Positions 13,333 to 21,550 of a DNA stretch of 22,248 nucleotides are shown in pieces. The DNA comes from a virus. A program made the position numbers and the translations under genes. The notes below the pieces were generated by a model that saw only the letters and a list, made by a program, of their open reading frames with translations, did no database searches and was not told the DNA's origin. The stretch lies in the IMG/VR virus record IMGVR_UViG_3300030012_001236, positions 1 through 22,248 of that record; one strand, written 5' to 3'. The first letter of the stretch is position 1; each line of letters opens with the position of its first letter.

Positions 13333-14148
13333 TTAGACATTTACAAATCTAATTGCTCTGTTTGCATCTAATAGTGCCGCTTTCGCATGTAGCGATGCTA
13401 CAACATCATTACCAACAGCGGCCGCTCTTCGAGCAACCTCAATGTCAACATTCTTTTGCATTGCAATTCTCATTGCATCTGCACCGAACATGTAACCTGC
13501 TGTTGTGCTTGTTGTGATGTGGTGTGACATGAATACTTGCACACCAGCGATTGTGCCTAGGTTACCTGAGCGAAGAGCTTGTGATTGGAATTCACCACCT
13601 GCATAAGCGGCTGTACCAATGTTCTTCATTAGGTTGTAACCTTCTGTTGTAGAAAGCACTGCATAAAGTGGACCCATTTCACCATTGCCTCTGATTACAG
13701 CGGCGCCATCCATGATGTCATCAACTGTTAAAGGAACAGAGTCGAATGATGAGTCACCAGCACTGTCAAGTGCGGCATATACAGTTGTGTCGAACTTCTC
13801 TGCAACTGCTTTACCTAATGCTGTTCCGATTGCTGTTGGGTCAATTGCACCCAAGTCGCGAACAACAGAGCGAACTGCAAAAAGATCACATACAATGTCA
13901 TTCTTTGTTACTGTTGCTAGTTCTGATTCTAAATCAGCATTTGTTTCTGAAGAAATCTGATCAACTGTCACTGCGGATGAAGTTGCGATTTCTGGAACCC
14001 TTGCAATACCATTTGGTGCTTGCACAATAGGAATAATTTCACCACCTAAAAACATAGATGATTCTGAAGCTTCATAAATCGCGGCGGCTAGGGCTGGTTG
14101 CACTAGGCCATCGCTGTTAATGGAACTATGATAATTTTCATTAGCCAT
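13333..14148 (-). CDS. Major capsid protein (271 aa)
   Basis: The product fits an HK97-fold capsid protein without a long N-terminal delta domain. It begins MANENYHSSINSDGLVQPAL and contains GGEIIPIVQAPNGIARVPEI, then ATVTKNDIVCDLFAVRSVVR (spine-helix side strand), LGKAVAEKFDTTVYAALDSA (helix), a P-domain stretch GEMGPLYAVLSTTEGYNLMK, then GTIAGVQVFMSHHITTSTTA and a final helix-strand IEVARRAAAVGNDVVASLHA. The size, about 28 kDa, suits a scaffold-dependent capsid. No prohead protease gene is visible nearby, in line with the missing delta domain. The gene follows the scaffold gene by 23 bases and shares its leader with the tail tube gene. Confidence 0.85.
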   Translation of the reverse strand: MANENYHSSINSDGLVQPALAAAIYEASESSMFLGGEIIPIVQAPNGIARVPEIATSSAVTVDQISSETNADLESELATVTKNDIVCDLFAVRSVVRDLGAIDPTAIGTALGKAVAEKFDTTVYAALDSAGDSSFDSVPLTVDDIMDGAAVIRGNGEMGPLYAVLSTTEGYNLMKNIGTAAYAGGEFQSQALRSGNLGTIAGVQVFMSHHITTSTTAGYMFGADAMRIAMQKNVDIEVARRAAAVGNDVVASLHAKAALLDANRAIRFVNV

Positions 14149-14162
14149 AATATTTTACCCTT
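14144..14162 (-). promoter_or_regulatory. 19-base leader of the major capsid gene
   Basis: The minus strand reads AAGGGTAAAATATTATGGC with the capsid ATG inside; the identical string starts the tail tube gene. TATTAT within it could also act as a -10-like box. Confidence 0.6.
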
Positions 14163-14171
14163 TGGTTAAGT

Positions 14172-14846
14172 TTAAACTAATCCTTTCTGCCTTTTCTCTT
14201 TATAGATTTTTCGGTGTTCAGGATTGTTCATATCTAATGTTGAAAGATCAAACTTAGTGTCAGATCTTGGTGCAGTATTTGATTCAGAGCCCGCACCGCT
14301 TGGCCCTGCAACTCTAAAATAAGAGTTATTTGTTAGAAACTCTTCTACAAGAGCACTAACAGTCATGCTGTCGCCTGTGTCAGTAAATCTTGCATTGCCT
14401 TCTGCATCAACTACAGTAACAGTGCCATCATCTGACATTTTGACATTAGACCTTAACAGTTTAGACACATGTTCCGGATTTACTGCCTTCGCACTACTTG
14501 ATGCACTAATAAGGGCGCCATCAATCTTGATTGATTCTAGTTCGCCTCTTAGTTGTTGCACTTCTTGAGCACTTTTCTGTTTGGTCTTCTGCAGGACTTT
14601 ATCAAACTCCTGCCTCTTTATAAGTTGCTCTTCCTCAAGTCCTTGTTTAAGTTGTTTTAGTTCTGCATACTCATTCAAGTCTACATCCTGAAACTTCTTA
14701 GTGGCTTGAGACAGCCTCTTTTGCAAAATGTTATCAAGTTCCTCTTGACTAAACATTTTTTCCTTAACCTGGGTATCATTTGGTCCACTATCAACAGTCC
14801 CAGTGTCTGTTTCAGTGTTTTCAACCATGGTGTTTTCTGTTTCCAT
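14172..14846 (-). CDS. Capsid scaffold protein (GP20-like, 224 aa)
   Basis: The product is acidic at the N-terminus, then forms a long coiled coil from about residue 30 to 110 (EELDNILQKRLSQATKKFQD, LKQLKQGLEEEQLIKRQEFD), and has a mostly helical end with KFDLSTLDMNNPEHRKIYKE. Scaffold proteins of this GP20-like type fill the procapsid and bind the coat protein through the basic C-terminus (here KEKRQKGLV). The gene sits between portal and major capsid, the standard place. AAGGAG lies 9 bases before the ATG. No protease domain is seen. Confidence 0.78.
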   Translation of the reverse strand: METENTMVENTETDTGTVDSGPNDTQVKEKMFSQEELDNILQKRLSQATKKFQDVDLNEYAELKQLKQGLEEEQLIKRQEFDKVLQKTKQKSAQEVQQLRGELESIKIDGALISASSSAKAVNPEHVSKLLRSNVKMSDDGTVTVVDAEGNARFTDTGDSMTVSALVEEFLTNNSYFRVAGPSGAGSESNTAPRSDTKFDLSTLDMNNPEHRKIYKEKRQKGLV

Positions 14847-14895
14847 GTCAACAATCTCCTTTGTTAGTGTAGGGGGGTATCTAACCTACTATTAT

Positions 14896-16425
14896 TTAGT
14901 TGCTATTTCTAGCCCTATTAATGTCTTCCTGACTTATTTCAGGATGTAACTGTAGTATTTCAACATCACTATAGTTGCCTGCAATCATTTCTCGAATGTG
15001 ATCAGCTCTAGTTTCTGCACTTGTTGTAGGATGTGTCATAGGCACAGGTCCTGCATCAGGTGCTACTGGTGTTGTTATACTGTCAGTAACTTGTTTTAGT
15101 GTCTCTTCATTATCAATAAGCAATTCTGCAACTTTAACATTCATTTCTTCAACAAACTTAGGATCGCTTACAGTTGTTAGTGCTTTGCGATACAGTTCTA
15201 AGTCTGAATGTTCATCTCTGATATCAAATGTTTGTGCATAGTGTATTGAAAAGTCTTCAGGCATATCTAGTTCCTGCCATACCATAAAGAGGTTCCAAAT
15301 TTTTTGTTCTGTCTCTTCTAGTCCTTGACTTATTTGTGCAAGTTTAGTGTTTAACAGTTGTCTTTCTGTAGCAAGAGCAACACCTGACATAGGTGATCCT
15401 CTCATAATTTGAACAGCACTTGTATGTGTCATTCTGTGTATTGAATGTACAATTTTGTCAATAGCATCAAGGATCCCATCAATTGAACTACCACTAGGCT
15501 GAAGTAAATATGGCTTCAATCCAGGTTCCATGTCCTCTTGTACTTCAATAATTGCACCTGCGCCTGCACTTGCTCTTGTGCTTGGTGTTTTAACTAGGCT
15601 GGGGTGTCCGCTAATTCTAATATTTTGCTCTAGTTCACTTAGTAAGTTATAGATATACTTTTGTGAATATGCAACATCGCCAACTACACTATAACCTATA
15701 CCTTTTTGTGGTGCAGGTAGTGGTGCATAGTTAATGAATGGAACAATACCCAAAGGATTTACAAATTCTTCAGTGCTTACAATATGTGAAGCATCTCCTA
15801 AGTCATTTGTTTGAACAATAGATTTTACAATCCTGTCAGGATACCATTCTGTTACACTACTTTGATTATTTGATTCAGATTCTAAAACTTTTACATAAGA
15901 CAGTTGATGTGTTCCATTAACTGATCTTTTGTATTCCCAATCTAAAACATTTTGTGGTGTATATGCACAAACATAAGGCTTTATACCTAATGCTTCTGCT
16001 TCAGCGGCACTTGACACCGCATAATTTGGCTTATCTACTAATAGCCATACAGACCCTAGCACTAGTGCCATGTCATTTATGCTTTTCATAAATGAATCTA
16101 GCCCCATGCCATTCTGATCTGTGTTTTTCATAAATTGTTGTACACTAGGATTTGAATAAAGTTGTCCTAATGTTCTTTTAGGTAAGTTTCGAAAAATGAA
16201 ACTGCTGTAGATGTCTACAGTTGTTTTCACATGATTATCTAATGGTGTGGCTCCAATTCTTTTGCCATAACTATCTCCAGGTGTGTTGTCTTCACCGAGA
16301 TACTTAATTAGATATTCACCCTTTTGGTATAACTTACCACCAACATAACTTCTGTAAAAGAAATCTGCTTCTTTTGCAGTTTGCTGATACATTGGATGTG
16401 TGTTTAATAAATCTTCAGCCTTCAT
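14896..16425 (-). CDS. Portal protein (509 aa)
   Basis: The product forms the dodecameric ring at the capsid vertex through which DNA passes. It begins with a helical region (KEADFFYRSYVGGKLYQKGE), followed by TPLDNHVKTTVDIYSSFIFR, a typical portal stretch. A wing region contains PYVCAYTPQNVLDWEYKRSV and ITEWYPD-like strands (VTEWYPDRIVKSIV). The stem region contains DVAYSQKYIYNLLSELEQNI and GVALATERQLLNTKLAQISQ, helices common in SPP1 gp6-like portals. The disordered end is Pro-rich. The 509-residue length is normal. The gene sits 37 bases after the terminase stop, and AGGA lies about 9 bases before the ATG. Confidence 0.85.
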   Translation of the reverse strand: MKAEDLLNTHPMYQQTAKEADFFYRSYVGGKLYQKGEYLIKYLGEDNTPGDSYGKRIGATPLDNHVKTTVDIYSSFIFRNLPKRTLGQLYSNPSVQQFMKNTDQNGMGLDSFMKSINDMALVLGSVWLLVDKPNYAVSSAAEAEALGIKPYVCAYTPQNVLDWEYKRSVNGTHQLSYVKVLESESNNQSSVTEWYPDRIVKSIVQTNDLGDASHIVSTEEFVNPLGIVPFINYAPLPAPQKGIGYSVVGDVAYSQKYIYNLLSELEQNIRISGHPSLVKTPSTRASAGAGAIIEVQEDMEPGLKPYLLQPSGSSIDGILDAIDKIVHSIHRMTHTSAVQIMRGSPMSGVALATERQLLNTKLAQISQGLEETEQKIWNLFMVWQELDMPEDFSIHYAQTFDIRDEHSDLELYRKALTTVSDPKFVEEMNVKVAELLIDNEETLKQVTDSITTPVAPDAGPVPMTHPTTSAETRADHIREMIAGNYSDVEILQLHPEISQEDINRARNSN

Positions 16426-16462
16426 GATGTTATTCCTAGGTAATTATCATATATATTTATAC

Positions 16463-17689
16463 TTAATAATGAGCAAACAACTCCGGTCCTTTGCTGTGTT
16501 GAACTGGCCTTCTAATAGGCATAAGTCCCCAAACAAGGTATCCTAAAGCATCAGGCATATGATCAAGTCCTGCTGATTTGTCAGGCGCTCTAGTTCCTTC
16601 TTTGTATACCTGCTTGTCCAGGCATTTGATTAGACTTTTGCATTTGGGTTGCACTGTCAATCTAGTCTCTCCAACTTTGTTATAAAATGCAGTATTCACA
16701 CTAGCAATTCTATCAATTACAGGAGGATTCACTCTCGCACTTTTCACAACAAAGTTGTATTGTCTTAAAATGTTGTGATCAGTGTTTATTGCACTTGTCT
16801 TTGAGTTTGCACCCGAAGCATCTGGATATGCAATTATTCTGTTTTTAGGATATCTCCTACTAAGTTCTTCACACATCTCATATGTGTTTGAATTTCTTAT
16901 TTCTATTTCATCAATGACATGCATTGTTAAGCCATCCCAATTGGCTACAACCGCACTCATTGGTTGTGTGTTAAAGTCGATGCCTACATGTAAGACATCT
17001 CGCTTGTCTAACTGTGGTTCAAGTTCTTTAACATTTCTATCTCTTTCAAAACTGTAGTATACAACACCAGAGAAGTTTACAAATGAAGCTAGAAACTCCT
17101 GTTCAAATGTTCTAGGATCCATTTCAGCTTTTGCAGATTCAACTTCTTCTTCAGGCACATTGCCTCCTTCAATAGTTGTAAACTGAAAGCCCTCCCAGTT
17201 CTGTTGTGCCGGTGCGCCTGCCCACAAATCATAAAACCAATTATAACCTTTGGGTGTGGAAATGAATAAAGCATGTCCTTGCCTGTCAGCAAGAGCAGGT
17301 CTTAACACCTCGCTCCAACAAGCGACATCAATGTCACTACATTCATCCATTACAAGATAATCTATACTGATACCTCTTAAACTTTCATAGTTGTCTGCAC
17401 TTCTTAATGCGATAGTACTTCCATTCTTAAGTTTGACAGTAAGTTCAGTAGCATTTACTTTCTTTATCCATCTAACCTGTGTTAGTTTATTGACAAGTTC
17501 ATCCCATATAATAGTTTTTGCTTGTCTGTAAGTTGGTGCAACATAATAGACTTTTTTGCCGGGTTGACTTGCAAACCTGCACATCTCTCTAATGCTTAAC
17601 CAACTTTTGCCCCATCGGCGGCCTGCACAGACTACCTTGAAGCGATTGTTGTCATCAGCCACCATTTGCTGAGTGGGGGTTAGTGGCAT
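16463..17689 (-). CDS. terL: Terminase large subunit (408 aa)
   Basis: This is the DNA packaging motor and nuclease. Visible motifs are a Walker A AGRRWGKS at 22-29 (preceded by an adenine-binding TPTQQ at 4-8), Walker B LVMDE at 112-116, coupling motif STPKG at 144-148, and RNase H-like nuclease acids at D238 (VGIDFN), D290 (YPDASG) and D380 (LDHMPDALGY). All key residues are present. At 408 residues it is at the short end for the family. The ATG follows AGAGGA. The small subunit lies five genes upstream rather than directly next to it, an arrangement also seen in other marine phages. Confidence 0.93.
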   Translation of the reverse strand: MPLTPTQQMVADDNNRFKVVCAGRRWGKSWLSIREMCRFASQPGKKVYYVAPTYRQAKTIIWDELVNKLTQVRWIKKVNATELTVKLKNGSTIALRSADNYESLRGISIDYLVMDECSDIDVACWSEVLRPALADRQGHALFISTPKGYNWFYDLWAGAPAQQNWEGFQFTTIEGGNVPEEEVESAKAEMDPRTFEQEFLASFVNFSGVVYYSFERDRNVKELEPQLDKRDVLHVGIDFNTQPMSAVVANWDGLTMHVIDEIEIRNSNTYEMCEELSRRYPKNRIIAYPDASGANSKTSAINTDHNILRQYNFVVKSARVNPPVIDRIASVNTAFYNKVGETRLTVQPKCKSLIKCLDKQVYKEGTRAPDKSAGLDHMPDALGYLVWGLMPIRRPVQHSKGPELFAHY

Positions 17690-17691
17690 TT

Positions 17692-18042
17692 TTATCCTCT
17701 TCTTCTAGGTCCTCCAGGTATTTCTCCTGCGGCCCTCATTTTCCTTATCTTATCCTCTGCCCAGGGCAATCCACTTGGCCCGCCCCAGCCAAGATATGCA
17801 TAGTAGCCTTTGCCTTTTTCCTTGCCAGCACCTACATATCTTTCATAGTTTGATTTTGCTCTTGTTAAAAAAGCAAACATTCTTAAAATGATGTCAGGAG
17901 AAAGTTCTTCTCCTCTTGCAATCTGGCCTGCTCTTCTTCTACCTGTAGGAGTGCCCCACCTTTGTGAAGGAGGAACACTCTTATTAAAATCGATAGCCCT
18001 TTGTGCATCTGACATCATCATTTTATTGGGCTTGTAAGGCAT
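17692..18042 (-). CDS. Conserved small phage protein, MSDAQRAIDFNKS type (116 aa)
   Basis: The product reads MMSDAQRAIDFNKSVPPSQR, then WGTPTGRRRAGQIARGEELS, a helix IILRMFAFLTRAKSNYERYV, and GKGYYAYLGWGGPSGLPWAE with a basic end. A similar pattern (GT-x-x-G-x-x-RA-x-x-IA ... LS ... RM-x-x-F-x-R ... GxxxWxxWGG-x-x-G-x-x-WA) occurs in proteins found as stand-alone genes or as a domain of prohead-protease-like proteins in T4-like cyanophages. I recall the pattern but cannot name the family with certainty. No enzyme motif is visible. It begins with a TAATG overlap and precedes terL by two bases, so a packaging or virion role is likely. Confidence 0.6.
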   Translation of the reverse strand: MPYKPNKMMMSDAQRAIDFNKSVPPSQRWGTPTGRRRAGQIARGEELSPDIILRMFAFLTRAKSNYERYVGAGKEKGKGYYAYLGWGGPSGLPWAEDKIRKMRAAGEIPGGPRRRG

Positions 18043-18791
18043 TAGTCAGTCTCTAATAGTATTTGAAAGTCTGCACTTACTACTGCATCTGTTGAACCAA
18101 TCTTCTTGGCTCTGAATTCCATTCTACCGCCACCTGGGATAGGAAATGGATTCGGTAACTGATACACATTAGAACTTCCTGCTGTTACAACCACTGTAAG
18201 TTTTTGTAAGTAAGGAACACCGGCTGGATTTGGTGTTACCCAAATTGAAACTAGTGCTGGCTCTGTTGAACTTACCATAAAACTAGTAAGATAACCTACA
18301 TGTCCTGTTGGAACTGCAAAGTCTGCTTTTTGTGCTTGGTTTTCACCAGCAACAATTTCTGCAAGAAGTGTAGAACCATCATTTGCAAAGCAAGAAATCT
18401 TACCTGCATTGACACCGCCTGATCCGGCTTTCTGTACTCTAATACTGTTTACATACTTAAAGGAACCTGTTGTTGTAACAACACCTGTGCCATTTAAGTT
18501 AATATCTTCTGTTGTTAGAAGATCATTATCATCAATGCCTTCAAGTCTTACTCTGCGAGCACCTGTGCCGCCTGAGTTTGTGTCATTAGCATCTGCTGAA
18601 CTAAATTTTAACTGTTCTGCACTGGATAACTTATTCATAATGCCACCCTGTGTGCATACTGTTTCATGTGAAGACCCAACTGCTGAGTTGAGTCCTGATC
18701 TACCTTTCAGAGCTAGATCATTAAATCTACCTGCGGATACTGCAAGACCTGCTGGCATTGCGGTAACCTTTTGTCCTACTGGAACACTCAT
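18042..18791 (-). CDS. Beta-rich virion structural protein (249 aa)
   Basis: The product contains ANDTNSGGTGARRVRLEGID followed by NGTGVVTTTGSFKYVNSIRV, a layout I know from structural proteins of marine podoviruses and siphoviruses (NDTxxGTGAR-x-V-x-x-x-G-x-D ... LNGTxxVTT). Later come AGSGGVNAGKISCFANDGST and VPTGHVGYLTSFMVSS, then a compact beta end (PGGGRMEFRAKKIGSTDAVV). It is likely an exposed virion protein, such as a head or tail decoration or fibre protein, but its site on the particle cannot be read from the sequence. AAGGAG lies 7 bases before the ATG. It overlaps the previous gene by four bases. Confidence 0.68.
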   Translation of the reverse strand: MSVPVGQKVTAMPAGLAVSAGRFNDLALKGRSGLNSAVGSSHETVCTQGGIMNKLSSAEQLKFSSADANDTNSGGTGARRVRLEGIDDNDLLTTEDINLNGTGVVTTTGSFKYVNSIRVQKAGSGGVNAGKISCFANDGSTLLAEIVAGENQAQKADFAVPTGHVGYLTSFMVSSTEPALVSIWVTPNPAGVPYLQKLTVVVTAGSSNVYQLPNPFPIPGGGRMEFRAKKIGSTDAVVSADFQILLETD

Positions 18792-19147
18792 ATCTTCTCT
18801 CCTTTTTGCCTTGCCCTAGAGAGATGTGCAAGGTCTTGTTGTATTAGGACAGGCACCTCTGTGCTATGTCCTTTGAATCTAGGATGACTGTATAACCATT
18901 CTTCTGCTGGCCTAGCAGACATCATCCTATCTGCAATTTTGTTTAGTAATCTACTGCTTGCATGTTTGTGAACATACACTATAGCCAGATTATCTTCCAA
19001 GTCTCTCGGTTTACCCTTCCAAACTTGTATATCGATTTTGCCTTTATTGTAAGCAGGTGCTGACCATGGACAGACATCTCGGATACTAGAAAAATATCCT
19101 TGCCAATCAACATGATTAGCCTCTTCTTCCGCCTTTTTTCTTGTCAT
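18788..19147 (-). CDS. Conserved phage protein with CPWS motif (119 aa)
   Basis: The preferred start, ATG 19147, gives MTRKKAEEEANHVDWQGYFS, then IRDVCPWSAPAYNKGKIDIQ, a charged middle and VYVHKHASSRLLNKIADRMM, ending with HSTEVPVLIQQDLAHLSRAR. The frame stays open upstream to a GTG or TTG codon near 19237, but that part overlaps the XhlA-like gene and looks random. The pattern DWxxYFxxIRxVCPWSxxAYxKGxIDI is one I associate with small proteins of marine phages of unknown role. GAGGCGG lies about 8 to 12 bases before the ATG. It lies among packaging genes and overlaps the next gene by four bases. Confidence 0.65.
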   Translation of the reverse strand: MTRKKAEEEANHVDWQGYFSSIRDVCPWSAPAYNKGKIDIQVWKGKPRDLEDNLAIVYVHKHASSRLLNKIADRMMSARPAEEWLYSHPRFKGHSTEVPVLIQQDLAHLSRARQKGEKI

Positions 19148-19175
19148 TCTTTTTACCGCCTCTTTTTGAAGCCAT
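19116..19175 (-). CDS. 19-residue basic peptide, possible translation coupler
   Basis: ATG 19175 follows the stop of the XhlA-like gene by one base and has a GGGGG run 6 bases before it. The frame encodes MASKRGGKKNDKKKGGRRG and ends at TAA 19116, so the start of the 119-aa gene (19147) lies inside it in another frame. The peptide is almost all Lys, Arg and Gly. It may be functional (nucleic-acid contact) or may only bring ribosomes to the internal start. Confidence 0.42.
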   Translation of the reverse strand: MASKRGGKKNDKKKGGRRG

Positions 19176-19176
19176 G

Positions 19177-19392
19177 TTATCCCCCTTTCAGCATACCTAA
19201 TATGCCACTTGCTACTAATAAGCCTAATACCCACCAAATGCGAGCATCAATCTTCTCAACCTTCTTGTGTAGGCTTGCCACATCCTTCTCAAGGTGATGC
19301 AAATGATTGTCCTTAATAGTAGTAATGTCCTTTTCGAGAACCTTTAACATCATTGTGTTCTCTGATACTTGTTCTTCTAATTTTTTACTCAT
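19177..19392 (-). CDS. XhlA-like lysis accessory protein (71 aa)
   Basis: The product starts MSKKLEEQVSENTMMLKVLE, forms a coiled coil to about residue 50 (KDITTIKDNH, LEKDVASLHKKVEKIDARI), and ends in a single membrane segment (WWVLGLLVASGILGML, 53-68). Coiled coil plus C-terminal membrane anchor is the layout of haemolysin XhlA-type proteins, which work with holins in host lysis. ATG 19392 lies one base after the terminase small subunit stop. The frame runs further upstream to a TTG or GTG near 19461, but that would overlap the upstream gene. No endolysin or classic holin is seen in this window. A membrane-bound virion or spanin-like role is the alternative. Confidence 0.66.
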   Translation of the reverse strand: MSKKLEEQVSENTMMLKVLEKDITTIKDNHLHHLEKDVASLHKKVEKIDARIWWVLGLLVASGILGMLKGG

Positions 19393-19393
19393 A

Positions 19394-19894
19394 TTAATCA
19401 ACCCATGGTAGTGGCAGATCCTCTTCACCATTGTTAGGATCATCTTTCTGACCAAGAACATTCTTGCCCAACCAGATTAACATAACAGGATTGCCTTCTA
19501 ATGCTTTTCTGTATTGTGCTTTTCTTAGTCTCATTCTACCTGCATTGGAACCTCTGTCCATTACATGTTGATAATTGTTTCTTAAGGTGAATGCACTTAC
19601 ACCCATTATATAACTCATTTCTTTAACAGTACAATGACACTCTGCTAGTTTGAACAATAGATCTTCATCCAGTTCAATCTTCTTTCTGCCTCTAGTCTCC
19701 TCAGGATTTTTTTCCTTTACTTCAGGAGCAAACTCAGCAGGTTGTTGTGCAGTTTCTGTTAGTTGCTCATTGAACTTTTGTTCTTCAATATACTTTGAAT
19801 CTGTTGCCTGTATGTCTATGCCTAAAAGTTGTGCCTCTGTTTCTTCTACATCTGCTACATGAGCAAACTGCATTGTATCTTTTTTCTCTGTCAT
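19394..19894 (-). CDS. Terminase small subunit (166 aa)
   Basis: After an acidic, disordered N-terminal part (1-65), RGRKKIELDEDLLFKLAECH (68-87) leads into a helix-turn-helix (CTVKEMSYIMGVSAFTLRNN, 88-107), the DNA-recognition part typical of terminase small subunits. A C-terminal helix pair follows (RMRLRKAQYRKALEGNPVML, 120-139), then WLGKNVLGQKD (141-151), a motif shared by many phage small subunits. It recognises the packaging site and recruits the large subunit. There is no strong ribosome site before ATG 19894; an in-frame ATG at residue 8 is a second option. It follows the fibre gene by 32 bases. Confidence 0.75.
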   Translation of the reverse strand: MTEKKDTMQFAHVADVEETEAQLLGIDIQATDSKYIEEQKFNEQLTETAQQPAEFAPEVKEKNPEETRGRKKIELDEDLLFKLAECHCTVKEMSYIMGVSAFTLRNNYQHVMDRGSNAGRMRLRKAQYRKALEGNPVMLIWLGKNVLGQKDDPNNGEEDLPLPWVD

Positions 19895-19926
19895 TGTTTT
19901 GTTCTAGTGCTTGGTCACTATGCTCC

Positions 19927-21045
19927 TTAATGTAGGTTTACCCAAGATCCGCCTGCATAGGCTTGTATTTTACTATCAGTGGTATTGTAGATTAAATCTC
20001 CATTAGCCGCTGTTAGTGCATTTCTTTGTGTTGTTGTTAGGTTTGCAAGTCCAATAGGCTTTGATTCTACCTTTGCTCTATGTCCATCAACTAAAAATCT
20101 ATTTTGCACTGTCTGATCATGTTCCTGTGATACTAATTCTATCTGATTGTCTGTTTCTGTATTGCCATAATGAAATTTAATTTGGCCAATTCTCCTAGGT
20201 GAACTGGCACCGCCTATTGCATCATTTGTAATGTCACCAGTAAAAGTTATTTCTGCACCATCAGTCATTGAACTTGAACCGAAGTCTGCCATACCTGTTA
20301 ACATATTGTGTGCTGTAGTAGTTGTGCCATCCATGCTTACAGTTGTTCTGTTTGAATTGGGCATAACATCAGCATCTGAAACAGTAAGGTTAATTCTTCC
20401 TGTCATTTGCAATTCAGCAAGGTTGTTGCTGGTTGTAAAGTTTGCATTCTTTTTAAATCTTACAAGTTCAACTGGTTGAGCACTATTGGAATCATCATGT
20501 TCAAATATCTGAAAGAACTTGTCATTGACACCTGTGCCTGTTCTTCTACTCACAACACTGTGATTGTGAAAGGTGCTTGAACCATCTGCACTCTTAAACT
20601 TAATGTTAGTTTGTCTGCTTGATGTGTTGTGCTTCTTTGTTACTACTAGGACATCTGCGGCATTGGCTACATTGCCTGCTGAGCCAGTATAGTCTCCCAG
20701 TATACTTACAACATCACCAGTGCCTGCAGGACCAGTTGTTGTTATTGTGCCTGTATGTGAAATGTCACCAGTGCCAGTTATGTCTTTTGAATTTAAATCT
20801 AAGTTGCCACCTAACTGCGGTGTTGTATCTTCTACAACATTTGCAATACCTGTATCTGTGTCATCACCTATTTCAAACTGATTACTTGTGCCATTAAAGA
20901 TTAAAATTTTACCATTAGCGGCACCACTTGTGTTTACATCTGAAAGATCATTAATCGACTTTGAACTTAAACTGACTTCTCCACTAACATCTCCACCTGT
21001 AGGAAAGTTACTTGTTGAATTACCATTAACTCTAATAACAGCCAT
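19927..21045 (-). CDS. Tail fibre-like protein (372 aa)
   Basis: The N-terminus (MAVIRVNGNSTSNFPTGGDV) would attach to the virion. Residues 60-90 contain VEDTTPQLGGNLDLNSKDIT, a motif very common in tail fibres of marine phages. The middle is a Thr/Ser/Gly-rich, repeat-like beta region (GTGDISHTGTITTTGPAG). The last part, ANGDLIYNTTDSKIQAYAGG with a final SWVNL, is a typical fibre end. No enzymatic or self-cleaving chaperone motif is seen. The gene lies upstream of the terminase small subunit, far from the other tail genes. It begins with a TAATG overlap. Confidence 0.72.
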   Translation of the reverse strand: MAVIRVNGNSTSNFPTGGDVSGEVSLSSKSINDLSDVNTSGAANGKILIFNGTSNQFEIGDDTDTGIANVVEDTTPQLGGNLDLNSKDITGTGDISHTGTITTTGPAGTGDVVSILGDYTGSAGNVANAADVLVVTKKHNTSSRQTNIKFKSADGSSTFHNHSVVSRRTGTGVNDKFFQIFEHDDSNSAQPVELVRFKKNANFTTSNNLAELQMTGRINLTVSDADVMPNSNRTTVSMDGTTTTAHNMLTGMADFGSSSMTDGAEITFTGDITNDAIGGASSPRRIGQIKFHYGNTETDNQIELVSQEHDQTVQNRFLVDGHRAKVESKPIGLANLTTTQRNALTAANGDLIYNTTDSKIQAYAGGSWVNLH

Positions 21046-21212
21046 TATGCCTCGCTTATTGTAATCTGATCTGTGTCTTTAAAATGTGTAATGTTATAGA
21101 CTACAGGTGTAGGCACAGTAATTTCTGTATACTGGCCATTTGAATGTTCAGCCGCTGTGTTTTGTGAACTAGCATCTGAATATTCTATATCATGTGTGTA
21201 TGTTCTAGCCAT
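21045..21212 (-). CDS. Small fibre-associated protein (55 aa)
   Basis: The frame runs from ATG 21212 to TAA 21045 and both ends overlap neighbours as TAATG, which leaves little doubt that it is translated. The product starts MARTYTHDIEYSDASSQNTA and ends with YNITHFKDTDQITISEA. It is acidic, soluble and without cysteine or membrane segment. Its place between two fibre-type genes suggests a fibre subunit, adaptor or chaperone. No family is recognised. Confidence 0.68.
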   Translation of the reverse strand: MARTYTHDIEYSDASSQNTAAEHSNGQYTEITVPTPVVYNITHFKDTDQITISEA

Positions 21213-21550
21213 TAGTCTATACTTGGCTCCATAGTTAGATAGCCTCGAATCAGTGTTTGCTTGTTTGTTCCTGAGCCATCATCTGCTTTTAGGTCATAAC
21301 TCCAAGTACCGGGTGTCATACTACCAGTAATTGTGTCTGACATAGCCATTGTAAACTCCCCATGGCTTGCATTTGTTTTTGTAATTGTAAAACTAACAGA
21401 TCCTGTTGTTTTAGTGTGATGTTGTTTTGCTTTTGCTGTGAATGTGTAATTTGTTATATCTGTGTTACCAGTTCCATCCTTAAGTTTGAACTTTCGCTCA
21501 AAATCAGCACCAACATTAGCATTCATATTGAATTGTGCCGCATGTGCCAT
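21212..21550 (-). CDS. Tail/baseplate attachment-like beta protein (112 aa)
   Basis: The product begins MAHAAQFNMNANVGADFERK and continues FKLKDGTGNTDITNYTFTAK, strands ending SFTITKTNASHGEFTMAMSD, then MTPGTWSYDLKADDGSGTNK and a final RGYLTMEPSID. This is the common beta-sandwich of baseplate upper protein (BppU)-like N-terminal domains, in which 'D.tg...Dltg.tf..k.r' is followed by 'GxYxYDL...G....l..G.v.i'. It may join fibres to the tail or be part of the fibre foot. AGGAGG precedes the ATG, and both ends overlap neighbours as TAATG. Confidence 0.62.
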   Translation of the reverse strand: MAHAAQFNMNANVGADFERKFKLKDGTGNTDITNYTFTAKAKQHHTKTTGSVSFTITKTNASHGEFTMAMSDTITGSMTPGTWSYDLKADDGSGTNKQTLIRGYLTMEPSID

